Part shown: positions 6,050-6,876 of the stretch, one piece after another
How positions within the stretch are numbered: position 1 is the first letter of the stretch
Layout of the letters: the number at the start of each line of letters is the position of its first letter
Assembly: GCA_002383325.1 (NCBI GenBank)
Contig: DFYJ01000055.1
Span: forward strand, 6,559 to 13,434
DNA from: Candidatus Aminicenantes bacterium UBA4085
GTDB lineage: Bacteria > Acidobacteriota > Aminicenantia > Aminicenantales > UBA4085
Reading direction: 5' to 3'
Length of the DNA stretch: 6,876 nt
Notes under the pieces: generated by a model
The model's input: the letters and a program-made list of their open reading frames with translations, nothing else
Told to the model about the DNA's origin: nothing
The model's database searches: none
Translations under genes and position numbers: made by a program

Positions 6050-6673
6050 ATGGCCAAAGCCCAGCTGACCAAGGGCGGACTCAAGCGCCAGAAGGACGAC
6101 CTGAAGCGCTACCTCCGCTTTCTGCCCACGCTGGAGCTCAAGAAGCAGCAGCTGCTGGCCGAAATCCGGCGCGTCCAGGGCCGCATCGACGAGATGGAGC
6201 GAGAGAGCCTGGACCGGGAAGAGTCCGTCAAACCCTGGGTGGCGGTCCTGGCCGAGGAGACGGATATCGGCGACTGGGTCAAGGTCCGTCACATCCGAAC
6301 ATCGGCCGGAAACATTGCCGGCATCGCCATCCCAGTCTTGGAAGGGGTCGAGTTCGAAGAGCCTCGCTACGACTTCATGAACACCCCCCTCTGGGTTGAT
6401 CGGGCCCTTCCCGTGCTGCGGGAGGAGGCCAAGGCCCGGGTGGCCATTGGTGTGGCCCTGGAACAGCAGGCCATCCTGCGGCGGGAGCTGCGGACCACCA
6501 TCCAGCGGATCAAGCTGTTTGAGGAAGTGAAGATCCCCGAGGCTCGCGAGGCTATCCGGGTCATCCAGATATTCCTGGGCGACCTGCGGACGGCCGAGGT
6601 CGTACGGGGCAAGATCGCCAAGTCCAAGATCGAGAGAAAGCGCGCCGCCGAGGCGGCCGGGAGCCCGGCATGA
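6050..6673 (+). CDS. atpD: V-type ATP synthase subunit D (central rotor shaft)
   Basis: This 207-residue protein has long helices at both ends. Residues about 5-60 (LTKGGLKRQKDDLKRYLRFL, then LPTLELKKQQLLAEI) and about 122-200 would form the antiparallel coiled coil that turns inside the A3B3 head and carries torque to the membrane ring. A middle section (about 62-120) holds a short globular part ending in YDFMNTPLWVDRALPVL; this NTPxWxDxAL pattern is characteristic of the bacterial subfamily. The extreme C-terminus is Lys/Arg/Ala-rich. It begins nine bases after the atpB stop without a strong ribosome binding site, so coupling is likely. Its TGA overlaps the ATG of the subunit I gene. Subunit F, the usual partner of D, has no gene in this window. 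Confidence 0.93.
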   Translation: MAKAQLTKGGLKRQKDDLKRYLRFLPTLELKKQQLLAEIRRVQGRIDEMERESLDREESVKPWVAVLAEETDIGDWVKVRHIRTSAGNIAGIAIPVLEGVEFEEPRYDFMNTPLWVDRALPVLREEAKARVAIGVALEQQAILRRELRTTIQRIKLFEEVKIPEAREAIRVIQIFLGDLRTAEVVRGKIAKSKIERKRAAEAAGSPA

Positions 6674-6876
6674 TCGTGCCGATGAAGCGGCTGGTCCTTC
6701 TCGTGGCCAAGGGCGGGACGGAAGAAGCCCTCCGCCGGCTGCGCCGCTTGGGCGTGGTCCACGTCACGCCCGTCCGGGAGCCGGGCTCGGCCGAGATGGA
6801 CGGCCTGGCCGAGCAGTCCGCACGGCTGGAAAAGGCTCTGGCCTTGATCGGGCCGGAGGCGGGACGGCCGGGCGGG
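6670..6876 (+). CDS. atpI: V-type ATP synthase subunit I, N-terminal part (cut by window edge)
   Basis: Only the first 69 codons are present, and the frame is open to the last base. The start MIVPMKRLVLLVAKGGTEEA, then LRRLGVVHVTPV, is the standard opening of subunit I (the archaeal/bacterial relative of eukaryotic subunit a). In this opening a beta strand beginning 'PMK' is followed by a helix and 'LG.vH'. The full protein, usually about 600 residues or more, has a cytoplasmic N-terminal half that binds the peripheral stalk and a membrane half with the ion half-channels; the latter lies outside the window. The helix beginning at MDGLAEQSARLEKALALI fits the coiled-coil part. GGGAG (6659-6663), six bases before the ATG, is a good ribosome binding site, and the start overlaps the atpD stop as ATGA. 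The gene for ring subunit K would be expected next. Confidence 0.9.
   Translation, partial: MIVPMKRLVLLVAKGGTEEALRRLRRLGVVHVTPVREPGSAEMDGLAEQSARLEKALALIGPEAGRPGG

Noticed and set aside
4697..6292. 531-codon open frame on the minus strand opposite atpB and atpD
   Set aside because: Same cause: it crosses two real genes and has no ribosome binding site or domain that I can see.
1..6876. CRISPR array, insertion sequence, phage genes or defence system
   Set aside because: I found no regularly spaced repeats, transposase motifs, terminal inverted repeats or foreign base composition. The tRNA has no duplicated 3' end that would suggest an integration site within the window.

Overview
The window is strongly GC-rich and almost entirely coding. 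It holds two operons that diverge from a tRNA-bearing intergenic region at about 1482-1910. The organism looks like a GC-rich Gram-negative-type bacterium that carries both minor type IV pilins and a reduced bacterial V-type ATPase of the Chlamydia/Borrelia/Bacteroides kind. A lineage such as Acidobacteriota/Aminicenantes or a GC-rich relative of the spirochaetes would fit. This is inference from gene content and base composition, since no marker gene fixes the taxonomy.

Left part, minus strand (1-1481): three consecutive prepilin genes, each sharing a 4-base ATGA start/stop overlap with the next. In transcription order they are a FimT/GspH-like pseudopilin, a PilV-like protein and a PilW-like protein that runs off the left edge. 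All three have short, basic type III (prepilin) leaders ending in G^F-T-L-[IL]-E, so PilD-type peptidase should process them. Such proteins form or prime the tip of type IV pili. The PilV-like protein also carries a 9-residue loop that matches calcium-binding loops. A candidate sigma70 promoter lies directly in front of the first gene.

Middle (1482-1910): a tRNA-Leu(CAG) with an encoded CCA end on the minus strand, a GC-rich stem-loop and G-tract stretch between the tRNA and the pilin promoter, and a compact, symmetric pair of back-to-back promoters. In that pair, one TATAAT faces the tRNA and the other faces the ATPase operon. The predicted ATPase leader can fold so that the ribosome binding site of the first gene is partly paired.

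Right part, plus strand (1911-6876): a V-type (V/A-type) ATPase operon in the order E, DUF2764 protein, A (catalytic), B (nucleotide-binding, non-catalytic), D (central stalk) and I (membrane stator, cut by the right edge). Genes overlap or are separated by fewer than 10 bases. No C, F or G/H gene is present between E and I. The DUF2764 protein occupies the place where C and F lie in archaeal/Thermus-type operons. A and B form the hexameric head, E part of the peripheral stalk, D the rotor shaft, and I the membrane anchor. The ring subunit K, which would reveal whether H+ or Na+ is moved, should lie just outside the window.

The operon layout is known in some bacteria rather than new. The points most worth a second look are the symmetric divergent promoter, the leader structure over the atpE ribosome binding site, the missing rotor subunits, and the calcium-loop motif in the PilV-like pilin.
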